From Campylobacter concisus (GTDB taxonomy: Bacteria; Campylobacterota; Campylobacteria; Campylobacterales; Campylobacteraceae): a stretch of 64,000 nt of DNA. Under the pieces are notes generated by a model that saw nothing but the letters and a program-made list of their open reading frames with translations, searched no databases and had not been told where the DNA came from. The stretch lies in NCBI RefSeq assembly GCF_003049735.1, contig NZ_PIRM01000002.1, forward strand, positions 248,001 to 312,000, written 5' to 3'. Shown here piece after piece: positions 24,914-35,100 of the stretch (position 1 is its first letter; each line of letters begins with the position of its first letter). The position numbers and the translations under genes are program-made.

Positions 24914-25174
24914 CCGTTTAGTGTGATTTTACGCTAGCTAAATTTGGCTGTTTTGCGTAAATTTATGTGGTTTTTTGCTGAGTAAATTTGCTTAAAAAAT
25001 CAAATTTACTCGTTTAGAGGCTGTTTTCATCCTCACATTTGCCGTCTTTTCTTTTCTTGCACACTAAGCGCGTATGACACTATCAATACACAAAATTCCA
25101 GCAATTTTTAGAATTTCATGAACGAGTAATTTCGGCTCTGATTTTAGTGTCAAGCTTTTTGAGACCTAGAATTT
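24914..25174. other. 261-bp non-coding stretch before the toxin gene
   Basis: Apart from the inverted repeat, no gene or clear promoter is seen. An in-frame TGA at 25160-25162 closes the toxin frame directly upstream of its ATG, so no longer N-terminal part is joined to it. Confidence 0.5.
24980..25011. repeat. Perfect 11-bp inverted repeat
   Basis: GAGTAAATTTG at 24980-24990 and CAAATTTACTC at 25001-25011, with a 10-base A-rich loop. No T run follows on either strand. It lies between the chromosomal genes and the toxin patch and may be a weak terminator or a boundary element. Confidence 0.7.
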
Positions 25175-25774
25175 ATGGCTAAAAATTTTGTAGATAGTGT
25201 CTTAAGTGATCATAGTTCTATAAATTATAGAAATTATCACGCACTAGGCGAAAATATAGGTTCTCTTGGAGCTGTTGGTAAAGTAGGACAAATAGCAAAA
25301 AATAGTAGCAAACTAGCAAATATCGGTAAAAATGGCGACAATATAGTTAAAAACAATAAACCAAGCGATACTAAATCGGCTACTACAAATTCAAATAACA
25401 ATGGGAACAATTGGAATAATAATGGCAATGATGGTATGATTGTTGCCGAGGGAAGTGAGGTTGTAAATAAGAATATTGATATAGTTTTTAAAGACAGCCA
25501 ACTGCAAAAGAAATTAAAACACGCAGGAGATTTTGATTTGCCTACAAAATATACCAAAGAAAATTTACTAAATTTCAAAGAAGCAATTAAAGAGCATATG
25601 AATGCTACAACTACAACAAAAATCCATGGAACATACAGGGGGCAACAAGTAACTCATTATTTAGATAAAAAAACTGGTTTGAATGTAATAATAGATAACA
25701 AAGGCGAGTTTTTAAGCACTTGGAAACTAAATAATAGTCAGTTAAATAACCTAATAAATAGGGGAAGCCTATGA
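25175..25774 (+). CDS. Orphan colicin-D-like tRNA nuclease toxin module
   Basis: A 199-residue protein with no delivery domain. Residues 1-60 are Gly/Ala-rich and helical, 65-90 an Asn-rich linker, and 105-199 match the colicin D catalytic domain. Colicin D cleaves tRNA-Arg anticodon loops. The catalytic set aligns: Lys113, Lys115, His116 (colicin D K608, K610, H611) and Ser181, Trp183 (S677, W679), with the same spacing to within one residue. The ATG has no clear ribosome-binding site and a stop lies just upstream, so it looks like a CdiA-type C-terminal cassette cut from its parent. Its stop overlaps the immunity gene by 4 bases. Confidence 0.85.
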   Translation: MAKNFVDSVLSDHSSINYRNYHALGENIGSLGAVGKVGQIAKNSSKLANIGKNGDNIVKNNKPSDTKSATTNSNNNGNNWNNNGNDGMIVAEGSEVVNKNIDIVFKDSQLQKKLKHAGDFDLPTKYTKENLLNFKEAIKEHMNATTTTKIHGTYRGQQVTHYLDKKTGLNVIIDNKGEFLSTWKLNNSQLNNLINRGSL

Positions 25775-26034
25775 GTTACAATAATTTTTTAGAATTGATG
25801 AACGATTTTGTTAATAATAAAATAAGTGCCGATATATATCAAACTTATTTTTTTAAATTATTGCATGATGATAATGAATTTTTTGATAAGTACTATGATA
25901 TTATGCAGGATTTGTTTTATGATGTGGAAGAATATTGCTCCAATAAACAATTAAGAAACGATGGAGAAATTGATGAATACGAATTAAAAAATAGCACAAT
26001 AAACACATTAAAATTAATTAGGATACAAGAATGA
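25771..26034 (+). CDS. Colicin-D-type immunity protein
   Basis: An 87-residue acidic helical protein, the same length as the colicin D immunity protein. The shared pattern is F-x-N/A-x-KISA near residue 15, an LFYDVEEYCSNKQLR segment in the middle and IDEYELKN...L toward the end. ImmD binds the catalytic cleft with acidic residues mimicking tRNA. Its ATG overlaps the toxin stop (ATGA), the classic toxin-immunity arrangement, and GGGGAAG upstream can serve as ribosome-binding site. Confidence 0.82.
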   Translation: MSYNNFLELMNDFVNNKISADIYQTYFFKLLHDDNEFFDKYYDIMQDLFYDVEEYCSNKQLRNDGEIDEYELKNSTINTLKLIRIQE

Positions 26035-26090
26035 ATTTTATAAAAAAAACAGGTGTATCGTCTTCAACACGACCCAAATGGAAATAAAGT
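26035..26090 (+). pseudogene. Short toxin-like tail fragment
   Basis: One frame reads YRLQHDPNGNKV and then a stop, which looks like the extreme C-terminus of another toxin module placed before the next immunity remnant. The fragment is too short to assign to a family. Confidence 0.25.
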
Positions 26091-26246
26091 ATGAAAAGAT
26101 ATTTGACTATAAATGAAGCATATATTTACGCATATAAATTTATATTTTCAAAATTTAGACGATGATTTGGGTGGTTTTTGGGTAGTATGCCGCTAGAAAT
26201 TTGGATAGGAGAAAATTCGGCAGTATTTATATCATCTATGGGCTAA
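26091..26246 (+). pseudogene. Decayed immunity-protein gene remnant
   Basis: Three frames together read MKRYLTINEAYIYAYKFIF, then NLDDDLGGF, then LGSMPLEIWIGEN. The NEA-Y...DDLGG-LGSM series is the pattern of a family of small immunity proteins found after polymorphic toxins. At least two frameshifts break it. The reading across frames is my inference. Confidence 0.4.
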
Positions 26247-26303
26247 AAATTAGCAAATAAAATTTTATTTAAAAATATTTTAGGCAATGGGTGGCGGAAT
26301 ATA

Positions 26304-27036
26304 ATGAGTAAATTAATAAGTTTAATTTTTGCATTTACTGCTTTTATTGTAACTGGTGTTTCTTTCAATTTAAATAACACAAACGGCGATAAAGGAGCAA
26401 ACGCAGGATATAAAATAATCACAAGCGCAGATACTTATAATAGGCAGCTTCATCAAAGAGAGATAGACTTTATAAACAATAAAAACAATATAGCAAGCTT
26501 TAAATCAAAGCTTCAAACTACAACAAATAAAATTTATAGCGACGATGAAGCAAAATCTATCCTAGCAAAAGCAGCGGTATCTTTAACGGATAAATCATTT
26601 AATGAAACATATAGACAAAGCCTAAGCTCAAATAATCTTTACAATATAGAACTAGCAACGAATTTCATAAAACAAAGTAGCTTTTATAATACGAGCCTAG
26701 ACAATACAAATGCCTTTAATCCGGATAAGAAGCAATACGAGGATAGGTATATGTATGCTTCAAAGGCATATGAAAATTCAGATTTTTACAAAGATAATTT
26801 GTATATTAAAACAAACCCCGGCATATTAGATTATACAAAATCAACCGTGTATGGTAGGTGGATTTGTAGTAGGCGGACTTGAAGGACTTGCTGATTTAGG
26901 AAATATTATCTTACATCCAGTAGATGCTATAAACGGTTTAAATAATGCCTTTTATCATCCTATCCTAACAGCCAAAAATGTAAATGCAAACATACAAAAA
27001 TCAGTAGTCAATTCTTGCGAGCGAATGGAATTTTAA
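26304..27036 (+). pseudogene. Frameshifted polymorphic-toxin (CdiA-like) pre-toxin remnant
   Basis: The first frame (26304-26882) reads a signal-like hydrophobic start followed by a soluble region (YKIITSADTYNRQLHQREIDF...), then ends out of frame. The second frame (from about 26851) carries GGFVVGGLEGLADLGNIILHP, the hydrophobic helix and HPxxxxNGL pattern seen before toxin domains in CDI and related exported toxins. A shift near 26850 would join them. The toxin domain itself is absent after 27036. Confidence 0.55.
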
Positions 27037-27108
27037 AATTTGTAAAAAAGAATAAATTTAAAAAAGAATTCACATACCTAATTTATATATGTAAATTTAC
27101 CAGAGAGG

Positions 27109-27135
27109 ATTTAAGAGCCAAAGAGGCTCTTAAAT
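27109..27135 (-). terminator. Terminator of petABC
   Basis: Perfect 11-bp stem (ATTTAAGAGCC / GGCTCTTAAAT) with loop AAAGA, directly after the petC stop codon on the minus strand. Confidence 0.75.
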
Positions 27136-27136
27136 T

Positions 27137-28180
27137 TTAGTGGAGTTCGCTCCAAACTTTGCGTTTCCAAAGCCAAGCAAAAATTCCTAATATAAAGAAG
27201 TAGATCATGACATAAAGCCCTGTGCTCTCGCGCTCAACCTTCTTCTTGTCACCTACTTTTTGGATATAAGATACCACGTCGTCTTCAGCAGCTTTATTTA
27301 AGCCAACTCTTGGCATTGCGGTACCTGGTAGCATCTTTTGAGTATCGTTTATAAATTTATGTAAATACTCATCACCTTTTGAACGAATCATCATCGATAG
27401 ATCAGGTGGATTTGAGCCCATATAAGCAGCAAGGCTTACTTTGTTGCTAAATGCATATTTTTTGTCATATTTTATATCATGACATCTTTGACATGCATCA
27501 GCGAAAACCTTTTCTTCAGTGATCTTATTATTTGCCTTTTCATAATCAGCAGATACCTTTTTCAAATAAGCTACTATATCAGCAGTCTCAGCATTTATAT
27601 CACCACCAGCGCCCATAAATGCGGTCATCGGAAATGGATGCTCGTCGTTAAATTTATGAGTTAGCTTTAAAGCCATAGTTGGATTTTTAATGAGTGCGGC
27701 TAAGAATTTATCGTCATAAATTTTACCAGCGGTACTAAGATCTGGTGGCACTACACCAAAGCTTTGACTAGCTGTCTCAGCATCCATACCAGCTGGCATA
27801 CCTGCTGCCTCTATACCGTGGCATCCTGTACATCCAGCTGCTACAAAAGTATCAGCACCCTTTGTAGCGTCACCTTTTGTAAGATCAATAGAGTTAATGT
27901 CATTCCAAAATGCTGTATAGTCATCAAGAATTTTTTGTGCTACTTCTACATCTTTTGTAGCCGCATCTATACTTGCCTTATTTCCGCTAGCCTTAGCAGT
28001 CTCAAGTGCTGCCTTTTTTTGCTCTAAAAAGTGCTTTGCATAGTTAGTATCTTCTTTTGAGAAGTTATACTCAGCATTTGCAGTATGAGGGTGAAGCTTT
28101 GTGTGAGCATAAGGCTCGATACCCCAATATAAAACACCTGAAAGAATAACAACAATGGCAAAAATTTTAAGCTCTTTCAT
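27137..28180 (-). CDS. petC: Cytochrome bc1 complex, di-heme cytochrome c subunit
   Basis: A 347-residue subunit passing electrons from the Rieske protein to soluble c-type cytochromes. Two heme attachment motifs are visible: CTGCH (about residue 116) and CQRCH (about 230). An N-terminal helix (5-22) and a C-terminal helix (about 324-341) anchor it. The di-heme form is usual in Campylobacterota. A helical insert at 45-95 is Ala-, Lys- and Glu-rich. It starts 2 bases after petB. Confidence 0.9.
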   Translation of the reverse strand: MKELKIFAIVVILSGVLYWGIEPYAHTKLHPHTANAEYNFSKEDTNYAKHFLEQKKAALETAKASGNKASIDAATKDVEVAQKILDDYTAFWNDINSIDLTKGDATKGADTFVAAGCTGCHGIEAAGMPAGMDAETASQSFGVVPPDLSTAGKIYDDKFLAALIKNPTMALKLTHKFNDEHPFPMTAFMGAGGDINAETADIVAYLKKVSADYEKANNKITEEKVFADACQRCHDIKYDKKYAFSNKVSLAAYMGSNPPDLSMMIRSKGDEYLHKFINDTQKMLPGTAMPRVGLNKAAEDDVVSYIQKVGDKKKVERESTGLYVMIYFFILGIFAWLWKRKVWSELH

Positions 28181-28182
28181 AA

Positions 28183-29427
28183 TTAGCCCCTCTTTCTTTC
28201 AAGTATTGTTATAACTGGCAACGCAATTATAAATAAGAACAAGAATAGCAATGATGAATAAAATCCTATCCAGTCATTATAACCACCTGTTGGGAGCTTG
28301 CCATATATAGATAAAACGATAAGATCGACAACTAAGACCCAGAACCATATAAAAAATAGTGGTCTTTTGTGAGCTGGAGCTACAAGGTCGCTTCTATCAA
28401 GAAGAGGTATAAGCATAAATGCAACACCTGCAAACGCAAACGCGATAAGACCGATGTTATAAGCAGAAATTCCAGCTATATCAAAGAAGAAGCCACGTAA
28501 AATTTCATATTGCCACAAGAAATACCACTCTGGATAGATATGTGGTGGGGTTTTTAGTGGATTTGCTGGCTCAAAGTTGATAGGATCCATTGCAAAATTG
28601 AAGTGATAGCAAACAAGATAGATGACAAATATCATAAAGAATGATACATACATAAAGTCTTTTGCCAAAAATCCTGGCCAAAATGGTATAACTTTAGATT
28701 TCGCTCTATCGCCGTGTAGATACTCTTGTGCCTCTACTTCAAAGTCTATATCTTCGCTTGTTAGGTTGTTAACGTGCGGAACTCTTAAAGAGTAGAAGTG
28801 AATAACCAAAACAGCTATCGTTACAAGTGGCAATAAACAAACATGAAGCATAAAAAATCTAGTAAGTGTTGAGTCACCAACTGCGTAATCGCCTCTAATC
28901 CACTCAACTAAAGCATCGCCAATAACTGGCACACCGCCAAAAAGCTGAGTGATAACAGTTGCCGCCCAGTAGCTCATCTGTCCCCATGGGAGCATATAGC
29001 CACTAAATGCCTCTGCTGAAAAGCAGATAAATAGCACCATGCCACTTATCCAAATGACTTCTCTGCCTCTTTTGTATGAACCATAGTAAAGTCCAGTAAG
29101 CAAGTGAATATACATAATAAGAAATATCGTAGAAGCTGAAACTGCGTGAATGTGACGCCAAAGCCAGCCATACTCGACCTCTTGCATGATAGTATAATTT
29201 ACACTATCAAATGCCAAATTTACATCTGGTTTGTAATACATTAAAAGTAAAAAACCAGTAACAATTAAGAGCATAAAAAGCGTTGTTAAAATAACGCCCA
29301 TTGCCCAAAGGAAATTTATATTTTTTGGAATCCAGTATTCGCTAACTAGAACCTTTATAAGTTTTGTAAAAGCTAGGCGTTGATCAAGCCAGTCAATAAC
29401 GCCAGTTGATTTATGAGCTAAAGACAT
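28183..29427 (-). CDS. petB: Cytochrome bc1 complex, cytochrome b
   Basis: A 414-residue integral membrane subunit that oxidises menaquinol. It has eight to nine helices, the heme-binding histidines (WRHIHAVSAS and LHVCLLPLVTIAVLVIHFYSLR), the Q-loop PEWYFLWQYEILR and GYMLPWGQMSYWAATVITQLFGGVPVIG. Full-length for the family. It lies between petA and petC, 10 bases after petA. Confidence 0.94.
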   Translation of the reverse strand: MSLAHKSTGVIDWLDQRLAFTKLIKVLVSEYWIPKNINFLWAMGVILTTLFMLLIVTGFLLLMYYKPDVNLAFDSVNYTIMQEVEYGWLWRHIHAVSASTIFLIMYIHLLTGLYYGSYKRGREVIWISGMVLFICFSAEAFSGYMLPWGQMSYWAATVITQLFGGVPVIGDALVEWIRGDYAVGDSTLTRFFMLHVCLLPLVTIAVLVIHFYSLRVPHVNNLTSEDIDFEVEAQEYLHGDRAKSKVIPFWPGFLAKDFMYVSFFMIFVIYLVCYHFNFAMDPINFEPANPLKTPPHIYPEWYFLWQYEILRGFFFDIAGISAYNIGLIAFAFAGVAFMLIPLLDRSDLVAPAHKRPLFFIWFWVLVVDLIVLSIYGKLPTGGYNDWIGFYSSLLFLFLFIIALPVITILERKRG

Positions 29428-29437
29428 TGCTATCCTC

Positions 29438-29941
29438 CTAAGCTTTTGCTACTAATTTTTCGTATTCTGGGCTTGTTTCGCCTAGAACTAGCTTGGTTCC
29501 ATCGATCTTAAATGGTGGTATATCAAGTGGTCTTGGAGGAGGTCCGTATGTCTGCATTCCGTCGGCATTAAATTCGCCGCCATGACAGGCACATACAAAC
29601 ATTTGTTTACTTGCTTTATACTCAGGTATACAACCAAGATGCGTGCAAAGTCCGATAAGAACTACGTATCTAGCATCCCCTACGACAACATCTCTTTTGT
29701 CATTTTTAGCCATATCAGGACTTTTTTTAAGGATGAAAATAGGCTTTTTACGCCATTCAACCTGCCTCATTTCTCCATCTTTGATCGGACTTAGATCAAC
29801 TGTTGTGAAACCAGCAGCTTTTACGCTTGGAAGCGGATCCCAAGTCTTTTTAACAGCCACTAGTGACATAGCGCCGCCGACAGCTGCCACAGCACCAAAT
29901 GCAAGGCCGATAAAGCTACGTCTTTCTTGCTTTACTGACAT
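29438..29941 (-). CDS. petA: Cytochrome bc1 complex, Rieske iron-sulfur subunit
   Basis: A 167-residue subunit with a twin-arginine signal anchor (RRSFIGLAFGAVAAVGG, residues 7-23). The [2Fe-2S] ligands lie in CTHLGC (about 99-104) and CACHGGEF (about 118-125). GPPPRPLDIPPF is the usual proline loop. First gene of the petABC operon, with an AAAGGAA site. Confidence 0.94.
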   Translation of the reverse strand: MSVKQERRSFIGLAFGAVAAVGGAMSLVAVKKTWDPLPSVKAAGFTTVDLSPIKDGEMRQVEWRKKPIFILKKSPDMAKNDKRDVVVGDARYVVLIGLCTHLGCIPEYKASKQMFVCACHGGEFNADGMQTYGPPPRPLDIPPFKIDGTKLVLGETSPEYEKLVAKA

Positions 29942-29972
29942 TAAATTCCTTTCTATAAATAAATTCTTAACG

Positions 29973-29978
29973 ATTATA
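29973..29978 (-). promoter_or_regulatory. Probable -10 element of petABC
   Basis: The minus strand reads AG-TATAAT-CG, 32 bases before the petA ATG. A further TATAAT lies within a T-rich run upstream. Confidence 0.6.
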
Positions 29979-30115
29979 CTCTCAAAAAATTAAAAAAGTA
30001 TAATTTCTAAATATAATCTGCAAAAATAATGTTAATTTTAACTTAAACGTAAATCTTGATTTTAAGATAAAAATTTTAAGTTTTATGGCTTTTTGAACTA
30101 AACCAAAAATCAAAA

Positions 30116-31981
30116 TCAGCCAAGCCTTTTCTCATTCATCTTTATATAAATATGTAAGATATCAATCGCAGCTGGTGTGATACCTGAGATTTCACTCGCA
30201 GCAAAGAGCGTAGGCGGTGCAAATTTCTCAAGCTTTTCGACCACTTCATTACTAAGACCACTCACACCTCTAAAGTCAAAATTTTCAGGAATTTTCACAT
30301 CCATCATATCTTTCATTTTTTCTATCTGATTTTTTTGCTCATTTATGTAGTGCTGATATTTACACTCGGTTAAAATTTGATCCACACTCGCATCATCTAA
30401 ATTTGCAAATTTCTGATCAAGCTTTCTTAGTTTCTCAGCTGTAAAGCTCTTGCGTGCGACAATCTTTTGAAGGCTCACATTTTGGCTTATTGGCTCTTCA
30501 TCAAGGCTGGCTAAAAGCTCTAAATTTTGCTTACTTGGCGTAATTTGCGTATTGTTAAGGTAAGCAAGCCCATCTTTTAAATTTTGCCTGATAGCTTCAA
30601 TTTCATTAAAAGTCTCATCATCAAGAAGCCCAAGCTCATGGCCATATCCACCAAGCCTTAAAATGGCATTTTCCTCACGCAAAAGCAAGCGATACTCCGC
30701 CCTACTCGTAAACATCCTATATGGCTCTTTTGTCCCTTTTGTCACAAGGTCGTCGATCAAAACGCCGATATACGCCTCGTCGCGGCGCAAGACAAGTGGC
30801 TCTTTATTATCAAGCGAAAGCGCTGCATTTATGCCAGCCATTAGCCCCTGAGCGCCAGCTTCCTCGTATCCAGTCGTTCCATTTATCTGTCCAGCTAGAT
30901 AAAGACCTTTGACTTTTTTAGTCTCCAAACTATGTTTTAGCTGTGTTGGCTCGACGTAGTCATATTCGATAGCGTATCCATGCCTTACGATTTTGGCGTT
31001 TTCAAAACCCTTTACGGAGCGTAGCATCTGCACTTGCACCTCATAAGGCAGGCTCGTTGAAAAGCCGTTTATGTAGTACTCTGTAGCTTCAAGTGTTTGA
31101 GGCTCGATGAAAAGATGGTGTCTGTCGCGGTCGCCAAAGCGGTTTATCTTATCCTCGATACTTGGGCAATATCTTGGCCCAATGCCCTCAATCTGTCCTG
31201 TAAAAAGTGGCGCTTTGTCGAAATTTGAGCGGATTATCTCATGCGTGGTTTCGTTTGTATAGGCGATGTAGCATGGCAGCTGCGTTGGGGAAAAATTTTT
31301 AGTTCTAAAGCTAAACGCAACTGGTTTTGCGTCACCATCTTGCTTTTCTAAAATTTCAAAATTTATAGTTTTTGCATCGATCCTTGGGCATGTTCCAGTC
31401 TTTAGCCTGCCTAAATTTAGCCCAAGCTCTCTTAGACTGCCACTTAGATCCTTTGCACTTAGCTCGCCCACACGGCCAGCTTCTAGCTTGTTAAATCCAA
31501 CGTGAATTAGCCCGTTTAAAAATGTACCAGTTGTGATTATCACTTTTTTTGCACTATAGATATTATTTAGGTGGGTTTTAACGCCAGTTACTTCGCCATT
31601 TTCGCTTAAAATTTCAGTAGCGATCTCTTGAGAAATTTCTAAATTTGGAGTGTTTAAAAGTAAATTTCTCATATAAACTCTATATCTATCCATATCTATC
31701 TGAGCGCGGCTACCACGTACTGCTGGACCTTTGCTCTCATTTAGCACGCGAAACTGGATGCCAACAGCGTCAGTTGTAAGCCCCATTTGACCACCAAGCG
31801 CATCAATCTCTTTTACAAGATGCCCCTTCGCAAGGCCGCCGATAGCTGGATTACAGCTTGCAGCGCCTATTTGCTCGGCTAAGATCGTGATTAGTAAAGT
31901 TTGCTTGCCCATTCTAGCAGCCGCAAGACTTGCCTCAATGCCTGCATGTCCGCCGCCAACGACGATTATTTCATAGTTCAT
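30116..31981 (-). CDS. mnmG: tRNA uridine-5-carboxymethylaminomethyl modification enzyme MnmG
   Basis: A 621-residue FAD enzyme that, with MnmE, adds the carboxymethylaminomethyl group to U34 of several tRNAs. The N-terminal [17 protein letters not shown] is the FAD-binding motif; [12 protein letters not shown] and GLKTGTCPR are family signatures, and the C-terminus [13 protein letters not shown] is typical. Full length. It is a single-gene unit between petA and the divergent aas. Confidence 0.95.
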   Translation of the reverse strand: MNYEIIVVGGGHAGIEASLAAARMGKQTLLITILAEQIGAASCNPAIGGLAKGHLVKEIDALGGQMGLTTDAVGIQFRVLNESKGPAVRGSRAQIDMDRYRVYMRNLLLNTPNLEISQEIATEILSENGEVTGVKTHLNNIYSAKKVIITTGTFLNGLIHVGFNKLEAGRVGELSAKDLSGSLRELGLNLGRLKTGTCPRIDAKTINFEILEKQDGDAKPVAFSFRTKNFSPTQLPCYIAYTNETTHEIIRSNFDKAPLFTGQIEGIGPRYCPSIEDKINRFGDRDRHHLFIEPQTLEATEYYINGFSTSLPYEVQVQMLRSVKGFENAKIVRHGYAIEYDYVEPTQLKHSLETKKVKGLYLAGQINGTTGYEEAGAQGLMAGINAALSLDNKEPLVLRRDEAYIGVLIDDLVTKGTKEPYRMFTSRAEYRLLLREENAILRLGGYGHELGLLDDETFNEIEAIRQNLKDGLAYLNNTQITPSKQNLELLASLDEEPISQNVSLQKIVARKSFTAEKLRKLDQKFANLDDASVDQILTECKYQHYINEQKNQIEKMKDMMDVKIPENFDFRGVSGLSNEVVEKLEKFAPPTLFAASEISGITPAAIDILHIYIKMNEKRLG

Positions 31982-32149
31982 GATAAATTTTTCCTTATTT
32001 TTGATGGGCTGATTTTATCCAAAAGCATATAAAATTTAAATTTTTTAAAAATTTTTATTGCCAAATTTAATGTAGAGTTTTTTATTAATAATATTTTAAA
32101 TATTTTGCTGTTAGATTTACAAAATTTTTAAAATCACAAAGGTATTTCT

Positions 32150-35100
32150 ATGATGAGTTTATTAAAAGTTGCTGGCTTTTTGCCCTACCTTGCGATCGCA
32201 TTTTTAAATGCAAGTGTCGATCTAGCACACAAAATCACCATACAAAATGTTCTTTTAAAAACATACGATGGCGATATACTTTTTATCCTAACAGCCGTCA
32301 TAAACGCAATGATCTTGCTACCATTTATCTTTTTATTTTCGCCCTCGAGCTTTATAAACGACAAATTCGCAAAAATAAAGGTCATAAGAATTTGTGCCAT
32401 TTTTGGCGTTATTATCAGCGTCGCGGTGCTTTTTAGCTATCTTGCGGGCGCTTTTGGCGTAGCCTTTGCTTTAACGCTCATACTAGCCGCTCAAAGTGCG
32501 ATCTACTCACCAGCAAAATATGGCATCATCAAAGCCCTAGTCGGCCCTGAGCGCCTTGGCACAGCAAATGGCATTATTCAAGCGCTCACCATCGTAGCGA
32601 TACTTGTTAGCTCATTTTTGTTTTCATTTATATTTGAAAATTTATACATCCAAGGCGAAAACTCAGAAGAGATCTTAAAAAGCGTCTATCCTATTGGCAT
32701 CTTTTTAGTGATCTTTAGCTCGCTTGAAGCGTATTTTGCTTATAAGTTACCTTGCATCGATGAAAAAGACGAAACAAACGAAAATTTTGATATTAAAAAA
32801 TATATTCGCCTTAGCTATTTAAGAGAAAATTTAAAAGAAGTAAGGTCAGATAAAAATATCTGGCTAAGCATCGCTGGACTTAGTATATTTTGGGGAATTT
32901 CTCAGATCATCATCGCAGCTTTCCCAGCTCATTATAAGGCCGTTTTTAACGACGACAGCTCGCTAGCGGTACAAGCAATCCTTGCAGCAAGCGCCATAGG
33001 CATCGCATTTGGCTCATACGTGGCTGGCTCTATGTCAAAGCTTCACATCGAGCTTGGTATCGTGCCGATGGGCGCTATGGGCATATTTTTCTCACTTTTA
33101 TTTTTCGCATTTGGTTCAAGCATCGGTGTAGTAGGCCTTAGTTCATTTGCATTTGGCTTTTTTGGAGGCATATTTATAGTGCCGCTAAATGCGATGATCC
33201 AGTACTTTGCCCCGCAAAAGACCACCGGCAAGATAATGGCGGCAAACAACTTCTTACAAAACGTCTCAATGCTGCTATTTCTAGCTATTGGCATAGGCTT
33301 AGTATATTTTGAAATTTCAACCACTGGGCTCTTTGTCTTTACAGCCCTTGTTTGCTTGATAGGCAGTTTTTACGCTATTTTGCAGCTTCCGCACCTTTTT
33401 ACAAGACTACTTTTGTTGCCATTTTTAAAGACAAAGTACCGCTTTTTTGTAGAAGGCCTTCAAAATTTACCACAAAGTGGTGGCGCTCTACTTCTTGGCA
33501 ATCACATCAGCTGGATCGACTGGCTCGTGCTTCAAGCTGCAAGCCCAAGGGGCATAAGATTTGTCATGTATAGAACGATCTATAACAAATGGTATCTAAA
33601 GCAAATTTTTAAATTTTTTAAAGTAATCCCAATAGGCGCAGGGGCTAGCAAAGAGTCGATCGAGTTAGTTAGAGAGTGTCTAAAAAATGGCGAAGTAGTC
33701 GCACTTTTCCCAGAGGGCCACATCAGCTATAACGGCCAGATAAATGAATTTCAAAAGGGTTTTGAGCTTATCATCAGAGATCTAGAAGAAATTTGCATCG
33801 TGCCATTTTATCTTCGTGGCCTTTGGGGCTCAAGCTTTTCAAGAGCTAGTAAATTTTACAAGGACCTCACTTCTAAAAACGGCAGACGCGACATCATCGT
33901 TGCCTTTGGCAAGCCGATAACCACATTTATAAACGCTGCAAAGATGAAGCAAAAGGTGCTTGAGCTTAGCTTTTTATCGTGGGAGAGCTTTATCTCAAGG
34001 CAAAAACCGCTAACCGAGGAGTGGCTAAACAACGCAAAAGAAGAGAAATTTAAAGAGTGCGTAAGCGATAGCACTGGGCTAAATTTAAGTAACTTGAAAT
34101 TTATAACAGCCGTTTTAGTATTTATCAAAATTTTCAAACGCGAGCTAAAAGATGAGAAAAATATAGGCATCCTGCTACCTAGCTCAAGCATCGCAGCTAT
34201 CGTAAATATGGCGCTTCTTGCCATGGGCAAAGTGAGCGTAAATTTAAACTACACGCTTAATGTTACCTCGCTGAATCACGCTCTAAGAAAGGCAGATATA
34301 AACACAGTCATCACCTCTAGCAAATTTCTTGAAAAACTAGCGCTTAAAGGCTTTGATCTAAAAGATGCGATGAGTGGCAAGGCTAAATTTGCAGAAGATC
34401 TCTCAGCTAGCGTCTCAAAAAAAGAGAAATTTTTAGCGCTTTTAACGGCATTTTTTGCCCCAACTTGGCTTATTAAGCTTTGCTATTTTAGGCCAGTGAG
34501 CTTAGAAGATACAGCTACCATTTTATTTAGTAGTGGCAGCGAGGGCGAGCCAAAAGGCATCGAGCTAAGCCACAAAAATTTACTTGCAAATATTAAGCAA
34601 ATAAGCGAACTTCTAAATTTCAAAAAAGATGACGTGATCTTAAACTCACTCCCAGTATTTCACTCATTTGGCCTAACGGTCACCACGCTCATGCCACTTT
34701 GTGAGGGCATAAAAATGGTAAGCGTACCTGACCCAACAGATGGAGCAACTATCGGCAAAATGGCTGCAAGACACAGCGCTAGCATCATCTTTGGCACCTC
34801 AACGTTCTTTAGGCTCTACACAAGAAATAAAAAGCTTCATCCGCTAATGTTTCAAAGTGCCAGAATGGTCGTAGCTGGGGCGGAGAAGCTAAAACCTGAG
34901 ATAAAAGATGAGTTTAGGCTCAAATTTGGCATAGAAATTTATGAAGGATACGGCGCGACCGAAACGGCGCCAGTAGCTGCTGTAAATATGCCAAATATCC
35001 TAGAAAAAGAGAGCCTAAAAGAGCTTACATTTAATAGACCTGGCAGCGTTGGCATGCCTCTGCCTGGCACTATCATCAAGATAATCGACCCAGAGACGCT

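Noticed and set aside
25175..27036. Complete CDI locus
   Set aside because: No CdiB transporter and no filamentous hemagglutinin part are present; only C-terminal pieces.
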